From NCBI RefSeq assembly GCF_000735585.1, contig NZ_JNNO01000003.1, positions 62,001 to 126,000 on the forward strand: a DNA stretch of 64,000 nt, given 5' to 3'. A program made the translations under genes and the position numbers. Numbering within the stretch: position 1 is the first letter of the stretch; each line of letters begins with the position of its first letter. The DNA is from Devosia sp. LC5. GTDB taxonomy: Bacteria; Pseudomonadota; Alphaproteobacteria; Rhizobiales; Devosiaceae. Below the pieces are notes generated by a model. It did not search any database. It was not told the DNA's origin and was given only the letters and a program-made list of their open reading frames with translations. This document shows, one piece after another, positions 17,340 to 28,309 of this stretch.

Positions 17340-18230
17340 ATGAGTGTATTGCCGCCGCTGACCGCGATCCGGGCTTTCGAGGCTGTCGCCCGGCATTTGA
17401 GCTTCACCCGCGCGGCGGTCGAGTTGGGCATGACGCAGGCTGCGGTGAGCTACCAGATCAAGATTCTAGAGGAGCGCGTCGGCACCCCGCTGTTCCTGCG
17501 CCGGCCCCGGCAGATCGCGCTGGCCGAGGCCGGGGCGCGGCTGGCGCCCGAGGTCAGCGCGGCATTCGAAACGCTGCACGCGGCCTTCGCCCAGACGCAG
17601 GGACGGGTGGCGGGGACGCTCAGCATTTCATCGGTACCTACCTTTGCCAGTCATTTTCTCGTGCAGCATCTCGGCCTGTTCCAGGTTGAGCATCCCGAAC
17701 TGGCGGTGCGGCTCGAAAGCTCGCCCCGGGTCATCGATTTTGCGGCCGAGGAATTCGACATCGCCATTCGTGGGGGCAAGTCTATCGCGCCCGGATTGAC
17801 TGGGCATAAGTTATTGCCGGCCGACTTTTCGCCCATGCTGAGCCCCAGGCTGGCTGAGAGCATCGGGGGCGTTAAACGCCCGGAAGACCTACTGAAATTG
17901 CCGATGGTGGATGCCGACGACCCCTGGTTTGCGCTGTGGTTCGAGCAGGCGGGGGTGCTTGGCTATTCGCTGGACATGCGGCCGATCACCCGGCTGGGAG
18001 CGCAGAATCTGGAGGCTGCAGCGGCGATTGCCGGGCGGGGAGTGGCCATGCTGACGCCGGCATTCTATGCCGAGGATATTGCGGCGGGGCGGTTGATCCA
18101 GCCGTTTGATCTCTTGGCGAGCGATGGGCATGCCTATTATCTGGTTTATCCAGAGGCGCGGCGTAACGCCCCGAAAATCAAGGCTTTTCGCGATTGGCTG
18201 CTGCCATTGGCGGCGTCTCTGGGGAAATGA
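17340..18230 (+). CDS. LysR-family regulator, GcvA-like
   Basis: A 296-residue regulator. The N-terminal winged helix is LPPLTAIRAFEAVARHLSFT with AAVSYQIKILEERVGTPLF. The effector-binding domain (about 90-290) has the GcvA-group features ISSVPTFASHFLVQHLGLF, FDIAIRGG and a long flexible C-terminus. AAGGAG before the ATG at 17340 supports the start. It is divergent from the DUF1127 gene with a 73-base gap that must hold both promoters. The inducer is unknown. Confidence 0.9.
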   Translation: MSVLPPLTAIRAFEAVARHLSFTRAAVELGMTQAAVSYQIKILEERVGTPLFLRRPRQIALAEAGARLAPEVSAAFETLHAAFAQTQGRVAGTLSISSVPTFASHFLVQHLGLFQVEHPELAVRLESSPRVIDFAAEEFDIAIRGGKSIAPGLTGHKLLPADFSPMLSPRLAESIGGVKRPEDLLKLPMVDADDPWFALWFEQAGVLGYSLDMRPITRLGAQNLEAAAAIAGRGVAMLTPAFYAEDIAAGRLIQPFDLLASDGHAYYLVYPEARRNAPKIKAFRDWLLPLAASLGK

Positions 18231-18265
18231 AAAGGGCCCGGCACTGCTGCCGGGCCCTTTGTTTT
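18231..18265. terminator. Bidirectional terminator between lysR and rhaI
   Basis: The perfect stem AAAGGGCCCGGCA/TGCCGGGCCCTTT has loop CTGC and is followed by GTTTT. It starts directly after the lysR stop and can end both convergent transcripts. Confidence 0.88.
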
Positions 18266-18279
18266 CAACGTGTTATGTC

Positions 18280-19569
<1,290 letters not shown>

Positions 19570-19590
19570 TGTGGTTCTCTCTCCCAAAGG

Positions 19591-19723
19591 CCCCCTCACC
19601 CGTCTCGGCCTCCGGCCGATCCACCCTCTCCCACAAGGGGCGAGGGGAGGCACCGCGTTCGGGAAGGCATTGCGCCAACCTTCTCCCCTCTGGGAGAAGG
19701 TGCCCGAAGGGCGGATGAGGGGG
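19591..19723. repeat. Composite inverted repeat between rhaD and rhaI
   Basis: The outer CCCCCTCA and TGAGGGGG ends pair with each other. Inside are the hairpin TCGGCCTCCGGCCGA and the CTTCTCCC...GGGAGAAGGTGCCC unit that also occurs at 6415-6556, 27838-28071 and 40099-40146. Confidence 0.8.
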
Positions 19724-19736
19724 CTCTTCCCTTTTC

Positions 19737-21836
19737 TTACCGCGTGAATGACTGGGCGTTGCCCGCGTCGACATTGATGATGTTACCGGTAGACTTGGCC
19801 GAGGCGTCCGAGGCGAAGAAGTAGATGGCCTCGGCGATGTCCTCGGGGAAGACGCTTCGCTTGAGCATGGAGCGCTCGCGATACATTTCCTCGAGGCCAT
19901 CCTTGTCGGTCTTGTAGGTCGAAGCGCGCTGCTCGAGCCATTCGCCGGCCCAGATCTTGGAGCCGCGCAGCACGGCGTCTGGGTTGACGGTGTTGACGCG
20001 GATCTGTTCGGCCGCGCCTTCAAGGGCAAGGCAGCGGGCGAGGTGGATTTCGGCGGCCTTGGCGGTGCAATAGGCCGAGGCGTTGGGGGATGCGGCAAGG
20101 CCGTTCTTGGACGCGACGAACACCACATTGCCGCCGATCTTCTGCTTGCGGAACAGGCGGAAGGCTTCGCGGGAGACGAGGAAATAACCCGTGGACAGGA
20201 TGTCCATGTTCTTGTTCCAAAGCTCCAGCGTGGTTTCTTCGATCGGGGCCGAGGAGGCCAGGCCTGCATTGGACACCAGGATATCGAGGCCGCCGAATTC
20301 GACCACCGCATGGGCGAAGCCGGAGATGACGGCCTCTTCCTTGGTGACGTTGACGATGACGGGGCGGACGAAGTCAGCGCCGAACGCCTTGCCGAGCTCC
20401 TCCGTTGCTGCAGCCAAAGCGGTCTCGTCGATATCGGCGAGGACGACGCAGGCGCCTTCGCGGAGGAGACGGACTGCGGTGGCCCTGCCGATGCCGCCGG
20501 CGCCGCCGGTAACCAAAGCGATCTGGCCGGCAAGGGATTTCGGCTTGGGCATGCGGGCGAGCTTGGCTTCTTCAAGCAGCCAATATTCGATGTCGAAGGC
20601 TTCCTGCTCGGGCAGGCCGACATAGGTTGAAACGGTGGAGGCGCCGCGCATCACATTGATGGCGTTGACATAGAACTCGCCGGAAATGCGGGCAGTGGCC
20701 TTGTCCTTGGCGAAGGTGAACATGCCCACGCCCGGCATCAGATAGACCACGGCATTGGGATCGCGCATAGCGGGCGAATTGTCGTGTTTGCAGCGGTCGT
20801 AATAGGCCTGGTAGTCGATGCGATAGGCGGCGATGTCCTCGGGGATCTTGGCGATGACGGCATCCACATCGGGATTGGCCGGATCGAATTCGATCACCAG
20901 CGGACGGATCTTGGTGCGCAGGAAGTGGTCGGGGCAGGAGGTGCCGAGCGCGGCCAGTGGGCGGAGGTTTTTGGAATTGACGAATTCCAGCACGGCGGCG
21001 CTGTCGTCGAAATGACCCAGCTTGTGGCTGTCTTCCGAGATGAGGCCGCGAATTTTGGGCATCAGCTTGGCGGCGATGGCGCGGCGGTCAGCAGCGGGCA
21101 GGGACTTGACGGCGTCGCCGCCAAAAATGGCATTGCCTTCGGTCTGCTGCTCGAACCATTCGATGGCCTGATTGATGATGCCGATCGTGGTTTCGTAGCA
21201 TTCCTTGGGCGTGTCGCCCCAGGTGAACAGGCCATGGGACTCAAGGATCAGGCCCTTGGCATTGGGGTTTTCTTCGCAGAATTTGCCGAGCCACAGGCCG
21301 AGTTCAAAGCCCGGCTTTTTCCAGGGCAGCCAGCCGATGGTGTCGCCGAAGATCTGCTTGGTCAGTTCCCTGGAATTGTTCGAGGCGGCGATAGCGATGA
21401 TCGCGTCCGGGTGCATGTGATCAACGAACGGGCGGTTCACATAGGCATGCAGCGGAGTGTCGATCGAGGCGGCGCGGGGATTGAGATTGAAGGTGGCGTG
21501 GGGGAGGTAACCCACCATTTCGTCTTCAAATTCCACGCCGCGATAGAGATTCTTGAGGGCCCGCAGCTTGTCCATATAGAGGGTCGAAAAGCCATCGAGC
21601 TTGATCGAGGCGCTGTCGCCGCCCGAACCCTTGACCCAGAGGACTTCGACGTCCTGGCCGGTCAGCGGGTCTTTTTGCCAGATCTTGGAGGAGGTATTGC
21701 CACCGCCGTAATTGGTGACGCGCTTGTCCGATCCGAGCAGGTTGGAGCGGTAGACGAGACGCTCGGGCTCGCTCATCGAGGCGGCCTTGGCGTCATCCCA
21801 AAGGTTCGCAAGGCGCTTGGGCGCGGAAGTGGACAT
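19737..21836 (-). CDS. rhaD: Rhamnulose-1-phosphate aldolase / lactaldehyde dehydrogenase fusion (RhaD-ADH)
   Basis: A 699-residue two-domain enzyme. Residues about 1-410 are a class II aldolase (NYGGGNTSSK, WVKGSGGDS, the zinc site around VDHMHPDAI, and ILESHGLFTWGD). Residues about 435-695 are a short-chain dehydrogenase (VTGGAGGIGRATAVRLL, NAGLASSAPI, YCTAKAAEIHLARCLA with the YxxxK pair). The aldolase cleaves rhamnulose-1-phosphate to dihydroxyacetone phosphate and lactaldehyde, and the SDR part is annotated in the family as acting on the aldehyde. I chose the ATG at 21836, after GGGAGGAGT. Divergent from rhaR. Confidence 0.94.
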   Translation of the reverse strand: MSTSAPKRLANLWDDAKAASMSEPERLVYRSNLLGSDKRVTNYGGGNTSSKIWQKDPLTGQDVEVLWVKGSGGDSASIKLDGFSTLYMDKLRALKNLYRGVEFEDEMVGYLPHATFNLNPRAASIDTPLHAYVNRPFVDHMHPDAIIAIAASNNSRELTKQIFGDTIGWLPWKKPGFELGLWLGKFCEENPNAKGLILESHGLFTWGDTPKECYETTIGIINQAIEWFEQQTEGNAIFGGDAVKSLPAADRRAIAAKLMPKIRGLISEDSHKLGHFDDSAAVLEFVNSKNLRPLAALGTSCPDHFLRTKIRPLVIEFDPANPDVDAVIAKIPEDIAAYRIDYQAYYDRCKHDNSPAMRDPNAVVYLMPGVGMFTFAKDKATARISGEFYVNAINVMRGASTVSTYVGLPEQEAFDIEYWLLEEAKLARMPKPKSLAGQIALVTGGAGGIGRATAVRLLREGACVVLADIDETALAAATEELGKAFGADFVRPVIVNVTKEEAVISGFAHAVVEFGGLDILVSNAGLASSAPIEETTLELWNKNMDILSTGYFLVSREAFRLFRKQKIGGNVVFVASKNGLAASPNASAYCTAKAAEIHLARCLALEGAAEQIRVNTVNPDAVLRGSKIWAGEWLEQRASTYKTDKDGLEEMYRERSMLKRSVFPEDIAEAIYFFASDASAKSTGNIINVDAGNAQSFTR

Positions 21837-21925
21837 GATACTCCTCCCAGAGAGTTGGATAATGGAAAGTTGGCCGGACATGGCCATAGTTCCCGTCACG
21901 CTGTCAATCAGAAACGATCACTAGC

Positions 21926-21970
21926 AATCATATTTCGTTGATACTGATCGACCAATGCGAAATCATGATT
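21926..21970. promoter_or_regulatory. Candidate rhamnose-regulator operator in the rhaD-rhaR gap
   Basis: AATCATATTTCG (21926-21937) and CGAAATCATGATT (21958-21970) form a near-perfect inverted repeat. TGATTGACA/TGTCAATCA strings nearby (21908 and 21967 regions) add further symmetry. The position between divergent rha operons fits a DeoR-type repressor site; this is inference. Confidence 0.5.
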
Positions 21971-21987
21971 GACACTGATTGGTTTTG

Positions 21988-22824
21988 ATGAAACTCAAAG
22001 GATCAGGGAGAAAGCATTTGCACGAAACCGAGCGCCACAGGGTCATTCTGGCCGCCGTCCAGGCACGGCCCGTCGCGACCGTCGCCGAGCTGGTGGATAT
22101 GACCGGCACGTCGGAAGCGACGATCCGCCGGGACATTGCGGCTTTGCATGTGCGGGGTGAGCTGCGCCGGGTGCGCGGCGGCGCCGAAGCGGTCAATCCG
22201 CCCGAGCAGGGTGGGTTGATGGGCCGGCCCTTCTCGGTGAACGAAACGATCAACATGACCGCCAAGCGCGCCATTGCCCGCGCGGCGGCCGAGTTGTGCC
22301 GGGATGGCGAGCCGATCATCATCAATGGCGGCACGACGACCTACCAGATGGTGCATCACCTGACGGCGCGCCGGCTTTCAGTATTCACCAATTCCTTCGC
22401 CATCGCCGAATTCCTGATCCAGAATTCCCGCAATTCCGTGGTTATTCCCGGCGGCACCATCTATCGCGAGCAGAATGTGATCCTGTCGCCCTTTGGCGGC
22501 GTGGTGGCATCCCATTTTTACGCCAAGCGCATGTTCATCGGCTGCCAGGGCATCGGCCAGCATGGCCTGATGGAAGCCGATCCGATGATCGTTCAATCCG
22601 AACTGGGCCTGATCGGCCAGGCGGACGAGCTGATCGTGCTGGCAGATTCATCCAAGTTTTCGGGCAGATCGAGCCTCATCCTGTGTGGGCTCGACCGGAT
22701 AACCGCCGTCATCACCGATAGCGGCATCCGCGACGAAGACCGCCAAATGCTGGAAACGGCAGGAGTGCGGCTCATCGTCGTGGAAACGACTGCTCATGCC
22801 GGCCGCCAGATAACGGTCGCGTGA
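21988..22824 (+). CDS. rhaR: DeoR-family rhamnose regulator (RhaR of rhizobia)
   Basis: A 278-residue repressor. The DeoR helix-turn-helix is at residues 14-65 (ERHRVILAAVQARPVATVAE, GTSEATIRRDIAALHVRGEL, RRVRGGAEAV). The sugar-phosphate-isomerase-like sensor domain carries INGGTTTYQMVHHL, VVIPGGTIYREQN and LIVLADSSKFSG. In Rhizobium leguminosarum the corresponding DeoR protein heads the rhamnose transport operon and represses both divergent units. I chose ATG 21988; TTG codons lie just upstream. The rhaS gene follows 43 bases later. Confidence 0.9.
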   Translation: MKLKGSGRKHLHETERHRVILAAVQARPVATVAELVDMTGTSEATIRRDIAALHVRGELRRVRGGAEAVNPPEQGGLMGRPFSVNETINMTAKRAIARAAAELCRDGEPIIINGGTTTYQMVHHLTARRLSVFTNSFAIAEFLIQNSRNSVVIPGGTIYREQNVILSPFGGVVASHFYAKRMFIGCQGIGQHGLMEADPMIVQSELGLIGQADELIVLADSSKFSGRSSLILCGLDRITAVITDSGIRDEDRQMLETAGVRLIVVETTAHAGRQITVA

Positions 22825-22867
22825 GATCCAAGGACCAAGACCAGAACGTCCCAGGGAGGGATTACCT

Positions 22868-23854
22868 ATGAAACTCTTGAAGATTTTGGCGGCGACCACT
22901 GCAATTGCAGCGCTGTTCGCCAGCCCCGCTTTCGCCCAGACCCGCATTGCGCTGGTCGTCAAGTCGCTGGGTAACGGCTTCTTCGACGCCGCCAACAAGG
23001 GCGCCCAGGAAGCGGCCACCGAGCTGGGTGATATCGAAGTCATCTATACCGGCCCGACTGCTGCTACGGCCGAAGCCCAGATCGAAGTCGTCAACTCGCT
23101 GATTGCCCAGCAGGTCGATGCCATCGCCATCTCGGCCAATGACCCGGACGCTCTGGTGCCGGCATTGCAGCGCGCCATGCAGCGCGGCATCAAGGTGATC
23201 TCGTTTGACTCCGGCGTTGCCGAAGCCGGCCGCCAGATCCACCTCAACCCGTCCGACACCAATCTGATCGGCGAGACCATCATCAAGCTGGCAGCCGACT
23301 ATCTGCCCGAAGGTGGCGACGTGGCGATCCTGTCGGCTGCGTCCACTGCGACCAACCAGAATGCCTGGATCGAAGCCGCCAAGGCCGTGCTGCCCGAGAA
23401 GTTCCCCAATATCAATCTGGTGGCAACCGTCTATGGCGACGATGACTCGGTGAAATCGACCGACGAAGCCAAGGGGCTGATCGCCTCCTATCCCGACCTC
23501 AAGGCCATCATCGCGCCCACCACGGTCGGTGTCGTGGCGGCAGCTCAGGTAGTGACCGACCAGAACCTGATCGGCAAGGTCAATGTGACCGGCCTGGCGC
23601 TGCCATCGGAGTTCAAGCAGTTCATCGACAATGGCGCCTCGCAGGCCGTGGCTTTGTGGAACCCGATCGACCTGGGTTACTCGGCCATCTATCTGGCCAA
23701 TGAGCTGATCAAGGGCGAAGAAGCCAAGCCGGGTGCCGTGTTCTCGATCGGCCGCGTTGGCGAAATCACGCTGGACGACACCAACTCGGCCCCGATGGCC
23801 GCGCCGTTCCAGTTCGACAAGTCCAATATCGAAGAATTTTCGAAGATCTATTGA
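22868..23854 (+). CDS. rhaS: Rhamnose ABC transporter, periplasmic binding protein
   Basis: A 328-residue type I (ribose-binding-like) periplasmic protein. A signal peptide (MKLLKILAATTAIAALFASP) ends near AFAQ. The mature part begins TRIALVVKSLGNGFF and holds IEVVNSLIAQQVDAIAIS and GDVAILSAASTATNQNAWIE, all standard for the family. GGGAGG upstream supports the start. It is followed by a large perfect inverted repeat before the ATPase gene, which could raise its level over the membrane components. Confidence 0.93.
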   Translation: MKLLKILAATTAIAALFASPAFAQTRIALVVKSLGNGFFDAANKGAQEAATELGDIEVIYTGPTAATAEAQIEVVNSLIAQQVDAIAISANDPDALVPALQRAMQRGIKVISFDSGVAEAGRQIHLNPSDTNLIGETIIKLAADYLPEGGDVAILSAASTATNQNAWIEAAKAVLPEKFPNINLVATVYGDDDSVKSTDEAKGLIASYPDLKAIIAPTTVGVVAAAQVVTDQNLIGKVNVTGLALPSEFKQFIDNGASQAVALWNPIDLGYSAIYLANELIKGEEAKPGAVFSIGRVGEITLDDTNSAPMAAPFQFDKSNIEEFSKIY

Positions 23855-23887
23855 TGACAGACCGGCCTGGCGGAGACGCCAGGCCGA

Positions 23888-23998
23888 CCCCCTCCCTAGC
23901 CCTCCCCACAAGGGGGAGGGTGACTGCGGTGGTTGTGGCGCGATGGTGCCAACGCTCCGGGTTCACCCTCCCCCTTGTGGGGAGGGCTAGGGAGGGGG
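23888..23998. repeat. Perfect 36-bp inverted repeat between rhaS and rhaT
   Basis: The arms 23888-23923 (begins CCCCCTCCCTAGCCCTCCCC) and 23963-23998 (ends GGGGAGGGCTAGGGAGGGGG) are exact reverse complements separated by 39 bases. In RNA this gives a very stable long hairpin between the binding-protein and ATPase genes. Each arm itself contains a CCCTCCCC...GGGGGAGGG fold. Related arms occur at 30911-31018. Confidence 0.95.
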
Positions 23999-24023
23999 AC
24001 TCTCTTTTAAGAGCACAAACCTC

Positions 24024-25525
<1,502 letters not shown>

Positions 25526-25529
<4 letters not shown>

Positions 25530-26509
25530 AGTCGCTCGCCAAACACCGTGAAATCTGGCTGGGCCTGGCCATTGTCGCCGTCATCATCCTGGTGACGCTG
25601 CGCTTCCCGCGCTTTTCCCAGCCGGGTAATTTGCTGACCATTTTCAACGACACATCGATCCTGATGATGCTGGCGCTGGGGCAGATGGCGGTGATCCTGA
25701 CCCGCTCGATCGATCTCAGCATGGCGGCCAATCTGGCGCTGACCGGGATGATCGCGGCCATGCTCAATGCGGCCTATCCCGCCATTCCCATTCCGCTGAT
25801 CATGGCGCTTTGCGTGGTGATCGGGGGCCTGTTGGGCGCGTTCAATGGCGTACTGGTCTGGAAGCTCAATATTCCGCCAATCGTGGTGACGTTGGGCACA
25901 CTGACCATTTTCCGCGGGCTGGTGTTTGTGATTTCGGGCGGTGCCTGGGTCAATGCGGCGCAGATGAGTCCCGATTTTATTGGGCTGCAGCGCGCCGTAT
26001 TGCTGGGGCTGCCGGTACTCAGCTGGATCGCCATCGTCGTCGCCATCCTGTTTTTCCTGCTGATGACGCGCACGCCTTTGGGCCGGGCGCTCTATGCCAT
26101 CGGGGTCAATCCGACGGCCGCGGTCTATACCGGCATCAATGTCGGGTTGACCAAATTCATGGCCTTCGTGCTGGCAGGCGCCGTCTCGGGCCTATGCGGC
26201 TATCTCTGGATTTCGCGCTATGTGATCGCCTCGGTGGAAGTGGCGAGCGGGTATGAGCTAACCATTGTGGCGGCCTGCGTGATCGGCGGGATTTCGATCG
26301 CCGGCGGCATCGGCACGGTGGCCGGGGCGCTGCTGGGGGCACTGTTCCTGGGCGTGATCAACAATGCCCTGCCGGTGATCAACATCTCCCCATTCTGGCA
26401 GATGGCGATTTCCGGCACGGCGATCCTTTTGGCGGTGATCCTCAATGCGCGAGGCGAACGGCGCAAGGGGCGCGTGATTTTGAAATCGGCGGAGGCCGCC
26501 CATGTCTGA
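25526..26509 (+). CDS. rhaP: Rhamnose ABC transporter permease
   Basis: A 327-residue inner-membrane permease of the BPD_transp_2 (ribose RbsC-like) family with eight to ten hydrophobic segments. It carries MAVILTRSIDLSMAANLALTG, the conserved loop of the family, and ACVIGGISIAGGIGTVAGAL near the C-terminus. Its start overlaps rhaT and its end overlaps rhaQ by eight bases. It probably pairs with RhaQ as a heterodimer. Confidence 0.92.
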
Positions 26510-27497
26510 CGTAACAACCGGGCGCCAATTGCCCAACCGGCTCGATAATCCGCTGAAGTCGACACTGTTGAGCTGGGAGAGCCTGCTGGTTCTCGTGGCC
26601 GTGGTGATCTTTGTCTTCAATTCCTACTCGTCGCCCTACTTCCTCAATGAGTGGAGCCTGAGCGACATGACGTTCAACTTCACCGAGAAGGCGCTGATCG
26701 CGCTGGCCATGGCGCTGCTGATCATCTCGGGGGAGATCGATCTGTCGGTGGCCGCGATCATCGCGCTGGCCTCCACCATGATGGGGCTGGCGCTGCAATA
26801 TGGCGCCGATACGCCCGTGCTGGTGGCGGTGGGTGTGGGCGTGGGATTGCTGTGCGGGGCGTTTAACGGCTTTCTGGTGACGGGGCTGAAACTGCCCTCC
26901 ATCGTGGTCACCATCGGCACGATGAGCCTGTTCCGCGGCATTGCCTTCATCGTGCTGGGCGACAAGAGCTTTGGCAATTATCCGGCCAGCTTTGGCTGGT
27001 TCGGGCAGGGCTATGTGTGGTGGGTGATCTCGTTCGAACTGGTGCTGTTCCTCGTGTTTGCGGCGGTCTATTTCGTGCTGCTGCACCGCACCAATTTCGG
27101 CCGAAGGGTGTTTGCCATCGGCAATAATGATGTCGCCGCGCAATTTTCCGGCGTGCGGGTGGATCGCATCAAGTTCATCCTGTTTTGCCTGACCGGGCTG
27201 ATGAGCGGCATTGCAGCGGTGCTGCTGACGGCGCGGCTGGGCTCCACCCGGCCATCGATCGCCGAGGGTTTCGAGCTTGAGGCCATCACCATGGTGGTGC
27301 TGGGCGGGGTGTCGATCCTGGGCGGCGCGGGCTCGATTGTCGGCGTGGTGCTGGCAGCGCTGATCATGGGGCTGGTGACCTTCGGGCTCGGATTGCTCAA
27401 TGTGCCCGGTATCGTCATGTCGATCTTTATCGGCGGGCTGCTGATCACGGTGATCGCGCTGCCGATCCTGTTCAGAATGTGGAGGCAGCGCGCATGA
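26502..27497 (+). CDS. rhaQ: Rhamnose ABC transporter permease, second subunit
   Basis: A 331-residue permease of the same family as RhaP. It shows [34 protein letters not shown]-like helices ([10 protein letters not shown]) and [20 protein letters not shown]. The start overlaps rhaP and the stop overlaps the rhamnose mutarotase ATG (ATGA). Two different permeases plus a double ATPase give the RhaSTPQ importer known from Rhizobium leguminosarum. Confidence 0.92.
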   Translation: MSDVTTGRQLPNRLDNPLKSTLLSWESLLVLVAVVIFVFNSYSSPYFLNEWSLSDMTFNFTEKALIALAMALLIISGEIDLSVAAIIALASTMMGLALQYGADTPVLVAVGVGVGLLCGAFNGFLVTGLKLPSIVVTIGTMSLFRGIAFIVLGDKSFGNYPASFGWFGQGYVWWVISFELVLFLVFAAVYFVLLHRTNFGRRVFAIGNNDVAAQFSGVRVDRIKFILFCLTGLMSGIAAVLLTARLGSTRPSIAEGFELEAITMVVLGGVSILGGAGSIVGVVLAALIMGLVTFGLGLLNVPGIVMSIFIGGLLITVIALPILFRMWRQRA

Positions 27498-27826
27498 TTG
27501 CGGATGGCGGCTATGAAAAGCATGCGTTCAAGATGCTTTTGAATCCCGGCATGGCGGAGGAATACAAGAAACGCCATGACGAGATTTTCCCCGAACTGGT
27601 CGAGCTGCTGCATGAGGCCGGGGTGAAGGACTATTCGATCCATCTGGACGAAGAGACCAATATCCTGTTCGGCGTGCTGTGGCGGCGGGTGGACCATACG
27701 ATGGGTGAGCTGCCGGGCACGGCGGTGATGCAGCGCTGGTGGGCGCATATGGCCGATGTAATGGCGACCAATGAGAAGAATGAGCCGGTGTCGGTGGATC
27801 TGGTGCCGATGTTCTGGATGAAGTAG
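27494..27826 (+). CDS. rhaM: L-rhamnose mutarotase
   Basis: A 110-residue protein interconverting alpha and beta L-rhamnose (RhaM of E. coli, RhaU of rhizobia). Family marks are [20 protein letters not shown] at residues 9-28, with the active-site His and Tyr region, then [20 protein letters not shown] and [12 protein letters not shown]. It starts by ATGA overlap with rhaQ. In R. leguminosarum a sugar kinase (rhaK) follows at this point; here there are only repeats and a lyase gene of a different pathway. Confidence 0.93.
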   Translation: MIADGGYEKHAFKMLLNPGMAEEYKKRHDEIFPELVELLHEAGVKDYSIHLDEETNILFGVLWRRVDHTMGELPGTAVMQRWWAHMADVMATNEKNEPVSVDLVPMFWMK

Positions 27827-27837
27827 GGCCGGGCGAT

Positions 27838-28071
27838 GCCTTCCTTCTCCCCTTGAGGGAGAAGGTGCCCCGAAGGGGCGGATGAGAGGTCTCTTTCTGC
27901 GCTTCTGGCATGGGCAGGCTTGCGCCATTCGAGCATAGCTCTCATGGCCTTCTCCCCTCAAATCGCTCCACTGGAGCGATTTGCCCTACGGGACGGATCG
28001 AAGCCCCTCACCCTGTCATTTCTGCTGAACGCAGAAATGACGTCCCTCTCCCTCAAGGGGCGAGGGAGGTT
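27838..28071. repeat. Repeat-filled gap after the rhamnose operon
   Basis: Contains CCTTCTCCCCTTGAGGGAGA with its GGTGCCCCGAAGGGGCGGAT partner, the palindrome AATCGCTCCACTGGAGCGAT (27961-27980) and the hairpin TCATTTCTGC-tgaac-GCAGAAATGA, nearly the same as one at 6426-6452. This stretch of over 300 bases between genes has no transporter or kinase gene. Confidence 0.8.
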
Positions 28072-28083
28072 CAGTGCCTTCCC

Positions 28084-28173
28084 TAGTGTTTCGCCAAATA
28101 GGCCGCCAGGCGCTCCAGCCGTTCAGCCCAGAGGCGTTTGCGGGCTTCCAGCAATTGTATCAAATAACGGGCC
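28084..28173 (-). pseudogene. 29-residue ORF resembling an ArsR-regulator C-terminus (possible remnant)
   Basis: Reads MARYLIQLLEARKRLWAERL then ERLAAYLAKH. The pattern matches the last helix of metal-independent ArsR regulators; the ArsR protein at 12013-12354 ends with WINDRRTTWVRRLDRLGEFL. An ATG with CTGGAG upstream and a palindromic operator-like site precede it, so promoter and tail may remain after an internal deletion. It could also be a genuine tiny ORF. Confidence 0.4.
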
Positions 28174-28190
28174 ATGAGGTCACTCCAGTT

Positions 28191-28202
28191 AAGTGATCAC
28201 TT
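28191..28202. promoter_or_regulatory. 12-bp palindrome AAGTGATCACTT upstream of the ArsR-like remnant
   Basis: A perfect palindrome 17 bases before the ATG of the ArsR-like fragment on the minus strand and about 108 bases before the lyase gene on the plus strand. It has the size and A/T-flanked symmetry of an ArsR-type operator. Which gene it serves is unknown. Confidence 0.4.
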
Positions 28203-28309
28203 TAGTATTGGCGTTGCGGCGCCGCAATGCTTAACGCTTCACTTAACGGTGTGGCGTCACGTCCGGGCATCGGCTTGCCATCTGGGCAGGCCCGGATCAT
28301 GTTGGGCGC

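Noticed and set aside
20784-21941. 385-codon plus-strand frame opposite the rhaD fusion
   Set aside because: Antisense shadow of a well-conserved two-domain enzyme.
23888-23998. Insertion-sequence ends around the perfect repeat
   Set aside because: Only 39 bases lie between the arms and there is no transposase; it is better explained as a hairpin element.
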